Under the pieces are notes generated by a model that saw only the letters and a list, made by a program, of their open reading frames with translations, searched no databases and was not told where the DNA came from. This document shows positions 1-7,918 of a DNA stretch of 64,000 nt, one piece after another. Source of the DNA: Candidatus Woesearchaeota archaeon. Its GTDB lineage: Archaea > Nanobdellota > Nanobdellia > Woesearchaeales > GW2011-AR9. A program made the position numbers and the translations under genes. Numbering within the stretch: position 1 is the first letter of the stretch; each line of letters opens with the position of its first letter. The stretch is taken from assembly GCA_018696595.1 (NCBI GenBank), contig JABHQW010000008.1, forward strand, positions 363,758-427,757. Reading direction: 5' to 3'.

Positions 1-272
1 GAATCGTAAGTTAACCCAGTATCTTGTCTAATTTTGCCTCTTTCAATGTCTTTTGCGCTAATACAATAAATTACTTCTAAGTTTTTTAGTTTTTTTAGGA
101 GTTGAACTTTTGCATCAGCTTCATATCCAGGAAGAACTCGAGATGCATGTCCATCATAAAGAAGTTTTCCACCAAACTCTAAATATAGCTTATTGTCAAA
201 TTTAGAAAGTCTTTCTTTAATCGCTTTTGTTTGCGCTATTAAATATTTCTTAGTACTAAAACCCCTTTTCAT
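1..272 (-). CDS. UPF0371 (DUF1846) family protein, N-terminal 90 residues, cut by window edge
   Basis: The reverse strand opens at an ATG at 272 and stays open to base 1, so only the N-terminus is present. The translation contains [21 protein letters not shown] followed after a short gap by [19 protein letters not shown]. This closely matches what I remember of the start of UPF0371/DUF1846 proteins, known mainly from Firmicutes and other bacteria. Their biochemical role is not settled and I assign none. The run of conserved Gly, His and Arg residues suggests an intact enzyme-like fold. It lies upstream of rtcA on the same strand, but rtcA ends 35 nt away from its start, so they need not be one transcript. 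Confidence 0.75.
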   Translation of the reverse strand, partial: MKRGFSTKKYLIAQTKAIKERLSKFDNKLYLEFGGKLLYDGHASRVLPGYEADAKVQLLKKLKNLEVIYCISAKDIERGKIRQDTGLTYD

Positions 273-307
273 AGAGGAAATGTTTTTTAGTTATTTAAAT
301 AACTTTC

Positions 308-1405
308 TTACTTCTCTTCAACAATAACTTTATTTCCTTCAATCTTAAAACCAACTTCTAAGAAATGTTCGGTAACATAAATATTTGTTTTTGTGTGGTT
401 ACTAATTTCTCTGGTAAGAATTTCTGAATTTGGTAACAAAGCCATAAACTGAATTAACTGATCTGCCAGGTTTCTATCAACGGCAGTGTCAGAAGAGATC
501 TCTTTCTTTAACATCTCTGCGGCTTCTTTCCCAATTACTTCAGATAGTTTACCTTTCTCCACTAAAGCATCTCCTCCTAGAATTACAGGATTATCAAAGT
601 CCACTTTACCACCTAAACTAAAAATTCCCCAAAGAACAATCTCTCCTCCAATAGAAAGGGTATTTGCATATTCTACTCGTAAGTTCATTGGAACTTTATA
701 ATCTCGTAACAAATTTTCTGCAGACTTTTTAATTCTCTCACCTATTTCTTTGTCTTCTAATTCTGATGACAGATTAACTATTCCGCGGATTTGTTCTAAT
801 TCTCCTTGAGAAACTAATTTTATTTTTGCTGTTCTAAAATTCAAATCTTCATAAAACTGTGCAAAGTTATCATAATCATTTAATTTAAATCTTGGATTAA
901 TCATCAGATGAACTTCCCCGCCACCTTTTGGATAGTACCCTTTCTTAATAACTTTTAATTCAATTTTTTCAACTAACCTTTGCAAGTGTGGAAGTAAAAT
1001 ATTTTGTAAGTAATATACAGAAGCTTGCCATTTACCACAAGTTCCGCCTTTAATTTTCAAAGTAACTTTTCCTGGTGCAAATAAACAAGGAAGAATTATT
1101 GCTTGTAAGAATAGAGTAATACTTCCTGCTGTGCCAATATCAACTTCATAAACTCCTCTTTTAATTTTTCCTGGGTGATACCAAAATTCTTTTGTGCCTA
1201 ATTCTACTTCAGAAGTTTTTGCTCCACAAATTTCTTTCAGGGTCTTAATAGCATGAAGATGTTGCGGTTTTAATCCGCCTTTGTCACCTTTACCTGCTCT
1301 GATTTTGTCAACAGAAAACGGTTTTCCAGTTAGTGTAGAAAGTGCAAGAGCAGTTCTAACTAATGCTCCTCCTCCAGATCCGTATGCGCCATCTAGTTTA
1401 ATCAT
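308..1405 (-). CDS. rtcA: RNA 3'-terminal phosphate cyclase RtcA
   Basis: A 365-residue protein of normal length for RtcA. The family converts an RNA 3'-phosphate to a 2',3'-cyclic phosphate with ATP through an enzyme-AMP intermediate on histidine. The N-terminus has GAYGSGGGALVRTALALS, then the KGGLKPQH and GTAGSITLFLQ segments typical of the family. Near the C-terminus are the LADQL element and NHTKTNIYV; His337 in the latter aligns with the adenylated histidine of E. coli RtcA. The fold is expected to be cytoplasmic. In archaea such enzymes may act in RNA end repair, of interest here because a tRNA gene with introns lies nearby, but no link is shown. The start is the only sensible ATG, and no clear Shine-Dalgarno is seen. 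Confidence 0.93.
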   Translation of the reverse strand: MIKLDGAYGSGGGALVRTALALSTLTGKPFSVDKIRAGKGDKGGLKPQHLHAIKTLKEICGAKTSEVELGTKEFWYHPGKIKRGVYEVDIGTAGSITLFLQAIILPCLFAPGKVTLKIKGGTCGKWQASVYYLQNILLPHLQRLVEKIELKVIKKGYYPKGGGEVHLMINPRFKLNDYDNFAQFYEDLNFRTAKIKLVSQGELEQIRGIVNLSSELEDKEIGERIKKSAENLLRDYKVPMNLRVEYANTLSIGGEIVLWGIFSLGGKVDFDNPVILGGDALVEKGKLSEVIGKEAAEMLKKEISSDTAVDRNLADQLIQFMALLPNSEILTREISNHTKTNIYVTEHFLEVGFKIEGNKVIVEEK

Positions 1406-1439
1406 AATAAGTTAGAATTCATTATTGTTATTTAATATT

Positions 1440-1763
1440 TTAGTAAAATCCGTCATTATCTATGTGGATCTTAATATTTTCTGCAGAAATTTTTACTGAA
1501 GCACAATGTCCGTCTATGCCTCTAATCCCTTCTATCTTTTTAACTAACTTTATTGCTTCGTCTGAATCAATATCTTTAATTGAAATAATATCAGCAGGTT
1601 TAATCTTGGCATGTTCTCTTATTGACATGATGAGGTGATATTTATTTTCTTTTTCATATGGAGTTCTTTCTTCGTCAAAAATGCTGAGGTCAATTTCTAG
1701 GTTAACTTTATCAGGTAATAATTTCCTGACTTCTTCTTCCTCAAAAAATTTGCCATATGTCAT
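1440..1763 (-). CDS. Small acidic protein of unknown function (107 aa)
   Basis: I do not recognise a family. The protein is short, soluble and acidic, without signal peptide or membrane segment. It alternates predicted strand and helix segments (VNLEIDLSIFDEER, YHLIMSIREHAKI, DEAIKLVKKIEGI, CASVKISAENIKIHIDN) in a way that suggests a small alpha/beta sandwich. The first residues MTYGKFFEEEEVRKLL look helical. It stands alone between rtcA (34 nt downstream on the same strand) and the divergent tRNA-Trp. An upstream TTTAAATATAAG on the reverse strand is a plausible TATA box. Codon use resembles the neighbours and the frame has no internal interruption, so it is likely real. Confidence 0.6.
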   Translation of the reverse strand: MTYGKFFEEEEVRKLLPDKVNLEIDLSIFDEERTPYEKENKYHLIMSIREHAKIKPADIISIKDIDSDEAIKLVKKIEGIRGIDGHCASVKISAENIKIHIDNDGFY

Positions 1764-1849
1764 AATAAAGATTTTTTAAACACTTATATTTAAATTTTTA
1801 GTTTTAAAACAAAAAACTTAATAAATGAACTTAGTTCTTAGTTGTTTGT

Positions 1850-1986
1850 GGGGACATAGTATAACCTGGCTAGTATAGGAGCCTCCAGTAATGGAGAGTT
1901 GAGTCTTACGGCGATGATAAACTTTTCCTGAAGCAAGCTTTAGATCTGGGTTCGAATTTGTAAAAACGAAAGTCCCAGTGTCCCCA
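1850..1986 (+). tRNA. tRNA-Trp (anticodon CCA) with two introns
   Basis: The acceptor stem GGGGACA (1850-1856) pairs with TGTCCCC (1979-1985), followed by discriminator A at 1986; CCA is not encoded. The D-arm has G18 and G19. The anticodon stem GGAGC (1878-1882) pairs with GCTTT (1937-1941). The anticodon CCA at 1885-1887 means tryptophan. A 47-nt intron (1889-1935) sits between positions 37 and 38. The T-stem CTGGG (1946-1950) pairs with CCCAG (1974-1978), and the T-loop is split after position 59 by a 16-nt intron (1957-1972). Removing both leaves a 74-nt cloverleaf with normal T-loop TTCGAAT. The T-loop intron shows a perfect bulge-helix-bulge: TTCG pairs with CGAA and each splice site lies in a 3-nt bulge. 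The first intron's motif is less regular. Confidence 0.9.
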
Positions 1987-2005
1987 CTCTTTTCTTTCTA
2001 CAAAA

Positions 2006-2015
2006 CATATATAAA
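2006..2015 (+). promoter_or_regulatory. TATA box of the amino-acid permease gene
   Basis: CATATATAAA lies about 27-36 bp before the ATG at 2042. This places the predicted transcription start within a few bases of the start codon, so the mRNA is probably leaderless. No Shine-Dalgarno is seen before the ATG, which agrees. Confidence 0.6.
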
Positions 2016-2041
2016 CTAATTTCATTTAATTATCCATAGTA

Positions 2042-3217
2042 ATGTTAAAAAAAAGAGGTTCAGAAGAGAAAGGATTCTTTGCTAATCATAAACTAGCGAT
2101 TGCTTCAACTACATTAATCGGAACAATCATTGGGGCCGGGATTTTAGGAATCCCTTACGTTATTGCTAAAACAGGATTTGTTTATGGCTTACTTTTAATT
2201 ATTCTTTTAGGCGGGGCTTATGTTTTTCTTAATCTTTTTCTGGGCGAAGTTATTCTGAGAACTAAGAAACAACATCAACTTCCGGGGTATGCGGAAAAGT
2301 ATTTGGGTAAATGGGGCAAACGACTAATGACTTTGTCAATGTTTATAGGTCTTTATGGTGCATTAACTGCTTACTTAATTGGAGAAGGTGCAGCATTACA
2401 TACCATTTTTGGTTGGGGTGTTCCGTTAATGTACACTTTCATCTTTTTTGCAATAACTGTTTACATTATTTATCGGGGAATAAAAGCAACTGGTAAGGCA
2501 GAACTTATTTTGATCTCTTTACTCTTTCTAGTTGTTGTTTTCATCGGTCTATTATCCTATAATCAGATTCAGTTTTCTAACTTGGTTCATTTTGATCTCA
2601 CAAAAATACTTGTGCCTTACGGTGTAATAGTTTTTGCTTTTGTTGGCTTACCCTCAATTCCAGAAATGCAAGAGGAATTGGGTAGAGAAAAGAAAAAGAT
2701 GAAAAAAGCAATTCTTGTGGGTTCAGTAATTCCAATTGTTCTTTACATTGCTTTTTCCTTAATCATTATTGGGATTGTTGGTTTGGAAAACTTTGAACTT
2801 TTAGGTCCTAATGAAAGAATTGCGACAATCGCTTTAAGTTTATACTCTAACCAAATCTTGGGGATATTCGCCAATTTGCTAGCAGTTTTAGCGATGTTCA
2901 CTTCATTCTTAACAATAGGAACTGCCTTAGTTGAGATTTTTGAGTATGATTATGGTGTTTCTAGAAGGACCTCTTTATTGTTAACTTTTTCATTGCCTCT
3001 TCTAATTGTTTTGTTTAAACTCACCTCATTCATCGTTGTTTTAGGGATTACTGGTGCAATAGCGGGGGGTTTAGATGGTATTTTAGTGATGTTAATGTAT
3101 TGGAAAGCCAAGAAACTTGGTGATAGAAAACCAGAATATACAATGGGGAAACATTACATTTTGGGTGTCTTTTTGATTCTGATGTTTGTTGTTGGGATCG
3201 CTTATCAATTTTTCTAA
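2042..3217 (+). CDS. Amino-acid permease, aromatic/HAAAP-AAAP type
   Basis: A 391-residue integral membrane protein with about 11 hydrophobic segments. The first helix carries GTIIGAGILGIPYVIAKTG, the unwound glycine-rich helix typical of APC-superfamily transporters such as the tyrosine/tryptophan permeases and eukaryotic AAAP proteins. Later segments include FAFVGLPSIPEMQEELG, matching the conserved helix 6 region. The family imports amino acids with protons or sodium. The gene follows tRNA-Trp by 55 nt, which might hint at tryptophan or tyrosine, but the substrate cannot be read from sequence. The N-terminal tail is short and basic, consistent with a cytoplasmic N-terminus. It appears to be a single-gene unit. 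Confidence 0.82.
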   Translation: MLKKRGSEEKGFFANHKLAIASTTLIGTIIGAGILGIPYVIAKTGFVYGLLLIILLGGAYVFLNLFLGEVILRTKKQHQLPGYAEKYLGKWGKRLMTLSMFIGLYGALTAYLIGEGAALHTIFGWGVPLMYTFIFFAITVYIIYRGIKATGKAELILISLLFLVVVFIGLLSYNQIQFSNLVHFDLTKILVPYGVIVFAFVGLPSIPEMQEELGREKKKMKKAILVGSVIPIVLYIAFSLIIIGIVGLENFELLGPNERIATIALSLYSNQILGIFANLLAVLAMFTSFLTIGTALVEIFEYDYGVSRRTSLLLTFSLPLLIVLFKLTSFIVVLGITGAIAGGLDGILVMLMYWKAKKLGDRKPEYTMGKHYILGVFLILMFVVGIAYQFF

Positions 3218-3268
3218 AACTTTTCTTTTTGGGTCGTTACTACTTAAAGTTAGCAATAGTTACGAAAC

Positions 3269-3277
3269 TTTTATATA
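3269..3277 (+). promoter_or_regulatory. TATA box of the surface-protein gene at 3339
   Basis: TTTTATATA lies about 65 bp before the ATG, giving a short leader that contains a purine-rich ribosome site (GGGGGA, 3325-3330). Unlike many neighbours, this gene therefore has a leadered mRNA. Confidence 0.55.
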
Positions 3278-3338
3278 TTGGGTGTTACTTTTGAGTAGAA
3301 AATAGTCAAAAATCTTATTTTTATGGGGGAAATTTAAA

Positions 3339-5093
3339 ATGAATATTAGAAAAATTGGAAGAAATGTTCTTAATGTTAGTAAATATACTGTTGCTGGTGC
3401 TACTTTGGGTGCTGGTTTATTTTTTGGTGGTCAAGCTTTAGCTGAAGAACCAAAAGATGTTGTTGAGCAACCTGACGCTTATGTAGAAGTTCAATCTGAA
3501 GTTCAGCCTGAACAAAGAGATCTTTATGATACTCAAACAGCTGAAGTTGCTGCGCCTCTTGAAGTTACTGTAACTCCTGAAGTTACTAATTATGAAACTC
3601 AATCAGCTCCTGAAGTCGTTGCACCTCTTGATGTTCAAACACCTGATGTTGCTACACCTCTTGAAGTTGCTGTAACTCCTGATACTCCTTCTCCGAGTTT
3701 CTCTTGGGGTGATTTGCTGAACGTGAATGGGCAAACTGTTATGCAAACTCCAACTGTAGAGCCTGTTGCAGAAACTAATCCCGTAGATTACAAGGGAACA
3801 ACTCCTGCGGTTGCAGATCCGGATGTAGCAATTGTTAATCCTGCAGAACCCGTTCTAGAACCACAATCTCCTATTCCTGTTAATGAGGATGGAACTGCTT
3901 ACAAGCTTGGACAAAAACCTGTTGTCGCTGATACTGTTGCAGGACCTAATGCTGTTGATTACAAAGGAACAACTCCCGTAGTTGAACCAGCTGTTGCAGA
4001 TAATCCTGTAGCTCCTTTAGAAGAAAAAGTTGCTGAAGTTAAAACAGAAACACCTTCTCATGCTGGGAAATTCTCAGTAAGTGGATGTGAAAAAGGACAA
4101 GAAGCTTATTTAGTTGCAACCGAAGACGGAAGTAACTTGAAAGCAGAATGTAAAACTCCTAAGAAGAAAGGGCCAAGATGTGTTGAACAGTATGAAGGAA
4201 ATGGTCGATGCATTGAACCCGTTTTAGCAGAATCTCATAATGTGCTTACTCCTGCTGTAAAAGGATTATGTCCTGGAACAACTCTATGTTATGATAGTTC
4301 TGAAGTTGACAATCTTGGTGAACAAATTGCTTTAGTTGCAAGAGTTTCTGAAGATAATAGAACCTATATCCATCAATTGGATGAATCTGTTAGCCAAAAT
4401 GGTCAAAATCTTAGTGAGTTAAGTGAAGTTGTTGATCAAAATGAACAAATTATTGATGAGTTAGATACTGCAGTTGATAAAAACTCTCGTGGTATTGGTT
4501 CTCTTGATAAAAAAGTTTCTGATCAATATAAAGTTAAATCTACTGATAAAAATAATGTTGAAGTTAACTTAAATCTTAGAGGAACGGTTTCTGCCGGAAT
4601 TGGTGCTGACTCAGACTCAATTGCTGTTTACATTGAACCTGAATTAAGTGTTGGCGGAACTTTCGGAGAACATTTCGGATTATTTGGTTATGTTAACGGA
4701 AATATTCCTGCATATGACCCTTCAGAAACTGATAACCATGAAAATGATTTAGGAATCATGACTGAAAATGTAGATACTGAAACAAACACTTCTCGAAGAG
4801 CTGGAGCTGGTTTAATGGCTAGGTTTCCTGTTGCTGATGGTGCTGTTACTCCTTATGCTAAAGTAGGAGCTGCTTTTATGCAAACTGAAGCAAGTAAAGA
4901 TATTTCTCGTAATGGGGAAGAAATTGATGCCCTGTCTGACAATTACAATGGCGTTGGTTTAGAAGGCGCATTAGGAATTGACTTTGACTTTGGTCAACCA
5001 GGCGGAATTGTTTTAGGTTTAGAAGGAAGAGCAAATTCCTTTGGTGGCGGATACGGCGCAGGATCTGGAATGTTAGGATACACTTTCAAATAG
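3339..5093 (+). CDS. Secreted Pro/Val-rich protein with coiled-coil stalk and C-terminal beta-barrel-like domain
   Basis: 584 residues, family not recognised. Residues 1-35 form a signal peptide ending in QALA before Glu-Glu. Residues 40-245 are low-complexity Pro/Val/Thr/Glu repeats (VAPLEV, VDYKGTTPVV). Residues 247-310 hold six cysteines, likely a disulfide-bonded module. Residues 325-395 have regular heptads with Asn/Gln (QNGQNLSELS, QNEQIIDELD), a probable coiled coil. Residues 400-584 alternate polar and hydrophobic residues in short Gly/aromatic-rich strands with acidic loops (VEVNLNLRGTV, LFGYVNGN, LGLEGRAN) and end LGYTFK. This is the look of a bacterial outer-membrane barrel. The order repeat-stalk-barrel resembles an autotransporter-like adhesin. 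Signal and export are supported; barrel insertion is inference. A possible partner follows 24 nt downstream. Confidence 0.65.
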   Translation: MNIRKIGRNVLNVSKYTVAGATLGAGLFFGGQALAEEPKDVVEQPDAYVEVQSEVQPEQRDLYDTQTAEVAAPLEVTVTPEVTNYETQSAPEVVAPLDVQTPDVATPLEVAVTPDTPSPSFSWGDLLNVNGQTVMQTPTVEPVAETNPVDYKGTTPAVADPDVAIVNPAEPVLEPQSPIPVNEDGTAYKLGQKPVVADTVAGPNAVDYKGTTPVVEPAVADNPVAPLEEKVAEVKTETPSHAGKFSVSGCEKGQEAYLVATEDGSNLKAECKTPKKKGPRCVEQYEGNGRCIEPVLAESHNVLTPAVKGLCPGTTLCYDSSEVDNLGEQIALVARVSEDNRTYIHQLDESVSQNGQNLSELSEVVDQNEQIIDELDTAVDKNSRGIGSLDKKVSDQYKVKSTDKNNVEVNLNLRGTVSAGIGADSDSIAVYIEPELSVGGTFGEHFGLFGYVNGNIPAYDPSETDNHENDLGIMTENVDTETNTSRRAGAGLMARFPVADGAVTPYAKVGAAFMQTEASKDISRNGEEIDALSDNYNGVGLEGALGIDFDFGQPGGIVLGLEGRANSFGGGYGAGSGMLGYTFK

Positions 5094-5117
5094 AGTTTGA
5101 TGTGAGGTAAACTTAAA

Positions 5118-7772
5118 ATGAAAAATACTTTTACTTTTTTTACAATTTTCCTATTTGTACTATCTATTGTTCCATTAGCAGCAGCAGCAGATGTTTCTGT
5201 TCAAGCTGAATGGTCAGTTAATGGAGAAGCTGCAGGTAAAATATTAAATGCTGAAACTGGAGAAGGAACTACTTTCGCAGTGATGGTTAATGCTTTAAAT
5301 GATAATTTAAACGATTATAACTTCTTTGTTAAAGTTTACGATGGCAGTTATGATGAGATGGTTAATCCTGGTTGGGAAACTACAAACGTAGAATCTTTCC
5401 CTGGCGGAACAACTATGTATACTGTTAATTATAATGCTCCTTTAACCGAAGGAACTTACTTTATTGTTGCTTCAGCATACTATGCTCAAGAAAACGATGA
5501 AGGATTTGATACACTAACATTAATTGTTACAGAAGCTCCTTGTTTAGATACAGACGATGACGGCGTTTGTGATGAAGATGAAATCTTGGGATGTACAGAC
5601 ACAGATGCAAATAATTACAATCCAAATGCAACTGAAGAAGACGACAGTTGTGAATACGATTGTTTAGATTCCGATGGCGATGGTGTTTGTGATGAAGATG
5701 AAATCTTAGGGTGTACTGATTCAGAAGCAGAGAATTTTAATCCAAATGCAACAGAAGAAGATAATAACTGTGAATATGCTTGTACAGATTCTGACAACGA
5801 TGGTGTTTGTGATGAAGATGATCTTTGTCCAGATGAACCTGGGCTATTAGATAATAATGGTTGTCCTGAAGAAGTTATTAATGAAGCTCCCATTATTGAA
5901 GTTTTTGGAACTAACAAAATTAATGAAATGAGTTCATTAAACTTAATCGTTGAAATTGAAGATGAGGATATTGTTAACTTAGAAGTTAAGGTTGAAAAAT
6001 GTGAGATTTATATTTTTGGGCTTTGCTTATTTGCAAGTTACACAGATGCTCCTGAAAATTCAGAATTAACTTTTGTTTCTGAAAACAAATATGCTTTTAC
6101 TTGGACTCCGGATTACCGTTTTGTAAAACATCCTGCAACAGAAAGATCTATTCGATTAGTTTTTATTGCCGATGACGGAGAAGCAAAAGATTATAATTTA
6201 CATAAAGTAACTGTTAACGATGTTAATCAATTACCTGTTTTAAGTTCAGAAGGCGTAGAAGATGTTGATGAAGGAAAAAGCTTTGTTGCTACTTTTACTG
6301 CCATTGATGCTGATGAAGAAGACGTCTTGGACTTGGGGATTATTTTAATGGGATATGAATTCATGGGTAATGATCTTCCTGATTGGATCTCTATGGAAAG
6401 TATTGCAAAGAATACAATTCAATTAACCGTAACTCCTGATTGTGATAGTGCTGGAGATTACTTCCTTAGATTTACTGCTAACGATGGACTATTCTTGGCG
6501 GAACTAATGGAACCATTTACTGTTACCGAAGCTTGTGATGCTCCAATTCTTGGATGTATGGATGAGTCTGCATTAAACTACAATCCTGAAGCAACCGAAG
6601 ATGATGAAAGTTGTGAATATACTTGTAGTGATGTGGATAACGACGGAGTTTGTGATGAAAATGATCTTTGTCCGCATGAAGTGGGTACTGAGAATAACAA
6701 AGGATGTCCTGAAGAACCTGTTGCTGATAATATGGTTCCTGTTCTAAGAGGATTAATGGATCAATCTGTTTATGCAGAAGAGAAATTAACATTTCAAATT
6801 CATGTGACTGATGACAATGATAAAAACATGGACTTAATTGTTGAAGGACTTCCAGAAGGAGCAGAAGTATTTGCTTCTAATCGGGTTGCACCTTTGCCTT
6901 TAAAAAACATCATGCAGAAATTATTTTTGAAAACAGAGTATAAACACACTTTTATTTTCAAATGGGTTCCAACAGAAGCACAAGTTGGTGAATACTTAGT
7001 AGGATTTACTGCTGACGATGGTTTAGCTAAATCGGAACAAAAGACAATCAAAATCACTGTATTAGAACAACCAGTTGAACCTTGTGTTGATACAGATTCT
7101 GATGGTATTTGCGACGAAGTTGATCTTTGTCCGTTAGATCCAGAAGATTTTGATGGTATTGAAGACGAAGATGGTTGTCCTGAAGATGATCCAGTTAACC
7201 ATGCACCTTTAATCTTATCAAATCCAACTACTGTTGCAACCGAGAATCATGATTACACTTACCAATTTTTGGCGGAAGATCCAGACGGAGACGAGATAAC
7301 TGTAACTTTAGTTGACGCTCCTGAAGGGATGACTATGTCTGAAGATTGGTTAGTTGAATGGATTCCTGAAGATTTAACTAATGGCAAAGTGGCTATTAGT
7401 GTAACTGACGGAGAGTTTGTGGTAACACAGAAGTTTACAATTGGCGTTGCTGAAGCTTACAAGAATGTTAAGCTAGCATCCGTACAATTGGCGGCTGAAG
7501 AAGTTGTTGCTGGTGGTTATTTGTCTACTCAAATCAAAGTAGAAAATAACGGCGAGAAAGATATGGGTGATTTAAAGATTAGTGTGATTGTTCCTGAGCT
7601 TGGATTGAAGAAGTCTGTGAGTGAGTTTGACTTGAAACCAGGGCAAAGTAAGAACAAGAACATTAATCTACAGTTACCTTATTACGCTTACTCTGGTGAG
7701 TATCTAGTTAAGGTAAGTGTTAGTAACAGCAATTTCCATGAACAAACCTATAGGTTGGTAACAATCTATTAG
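5118..7772 (+). CDS. Large secreted protein with thrombospondin-3-like repeats and Ig/cadherin-like domains
   Basis: 884 residues with a signal peptide (about 1-24, ending AAAA before DVSV) and no C-terminal membrane anchor. Acidic Asp-rich modules (DTDDDGVCDEDE type, thrombospondin-3/calcium-binding look) occur near 140-250, 500-535 and 657-690. Three are linked to a GCxDxxAxNYNPxATExDxSCEY unit. Between them lie Ig-fold or cadherin-like domains (about 255-370, 370-470, 540-650, 695-785; signatures such as LAEDPDGDEITVTLVDAPEG). The last 100 residues resemble a domain in the next gene product. It follows the stalk/barrel protein by 24 nt with a GAGGT ribosome site, so the two are probably co-transcribed. 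Role as adhesin or surface scaffold is inferred from architecture. Confidence 0.75.
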   Translation: MKNTFTFFTIFLFVLSIVPLAAAADVSVQAEWSVNGEAAGKILNAETGEGTTFAVMVNALNDNLNDYNFFVKVYDGSYDEMVNPGWETTNVESFPGGTTMYTVNYNAPLTEGTYFIVASAYYAQENDEGFDTLTLIVTEAPCLDTDDDGVCDEDEILGCTDTDANNYNPNATEEDDSCEYDCLDSDGDGVCDEDEILGCTDSEAENFNPNATEEDNNCEYACTDSDNDGVCDEDDLCPDEPGLLDNNGCPEEVINEAPIIEVFGTNKINEMSSLNLIVEIEDEDIVNLEVKVEKCEIYIFGLCLFASYTDAPENSELTFVSENKYAFTWTPDYRFVKHPATERSIRLVFIADDGEAKDYNLHKVTVNDVNQLPVLSSEGVEDVDEGKSFVATFTAIDADEEDVLDLGIILMGYEFMGNDLPDWISMESIAKNTIQLTVTPDCDSAGDYFLRFTANDGLFLAELMEPFTVTEACDAPILGCMDESALNYNPEATEDDESCEYTCSDVDNDGVCDENDLCPHEVGTENNKGCPEEPVADNMVPVLRGLMDQSVYAEEKLTFQIHVTDDNDKNMDLIVEGLPEGAEVFASNRVAPLPLKNIMQKLFLKTEYKHTFIFKWVPTEAQVGEYLVGFTADDGLAKSEQKTIKITVLEQPVEPCVDTDSDGICDEVDLCPLDPEDFDGIEDEDGCPEDDPVNHAPLILSNPTTVATENHDYTYQFLAEDPDGDEITVTLVDAPEGMTMSEDWLVEWIPEDLTNGKVAISVTDGEFVVTQKFTIGVAEAYKNVKLASVQLAAEEVVAGGYLSTQIKVENNGEKDMGDLKISVIVPELGLKKSVSEFDLKPGQSKNKNINLQLPYYAYSGEYLVKVSVSNSNFHEQTYRLVTIY

Positions 7773-7788
7773 GTATGACTATTGCGGG

Positions 7789-7809
7789 GTAGCTATTAAG
7801 TGTAGCTAC
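7789..7809 (+). terminator. Inverted repeat after the 884-aa surface protein gene
   Basis: GTAGCT (7789-7794) and AGCTAC (7804-7809) can form a 6-bp hairpin with a 9-nt loop, 17 nt after the stop codon. There is no following T-run, so it may be an mRNA 3'-end structure or operator rather than a classic terminator. Confidence 0.35.
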
Positions 7810-7833
7810 TCAACAATACTAAACCAACGAAAA

Positions 7834-7842
7834 CTTTATAAA
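7834..7842 (+). promoter_or_regulatory. TATA box of the S-layer-like gene
   Basis: CTTTATAAA lies about 80 bp before the ATG at 7919. The leader is therefore about 50 nt, rich in A and T, with a strong GGAGG site at 7906-7910. A strong ribosome site and separate promoter fit a highly expressed surface protein. Confidence 0.6.
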
Positions 7843-7918
7843 CCAAAGCGGTTTTAAAGACTAAAACACAAAAAAATAACATTCATAAAAGGATAAATTT
7901 TTTTTGGAGGAAGAAAAA

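Noticed and set aside
1850..1986. Reading the region as two half-tRNAs or a pseudogene because of its length
   Set aside because: Removing two introns gives a complete cloverleaf with correct pairing, D-loop GG and Trp anticodon.
5539..6660. Nucleotide repeats in the large surface gene as a mobile or CRISPR-like array
   Set aside because: The repeats follow the reading frame and code for protein modules, with diverged codons.
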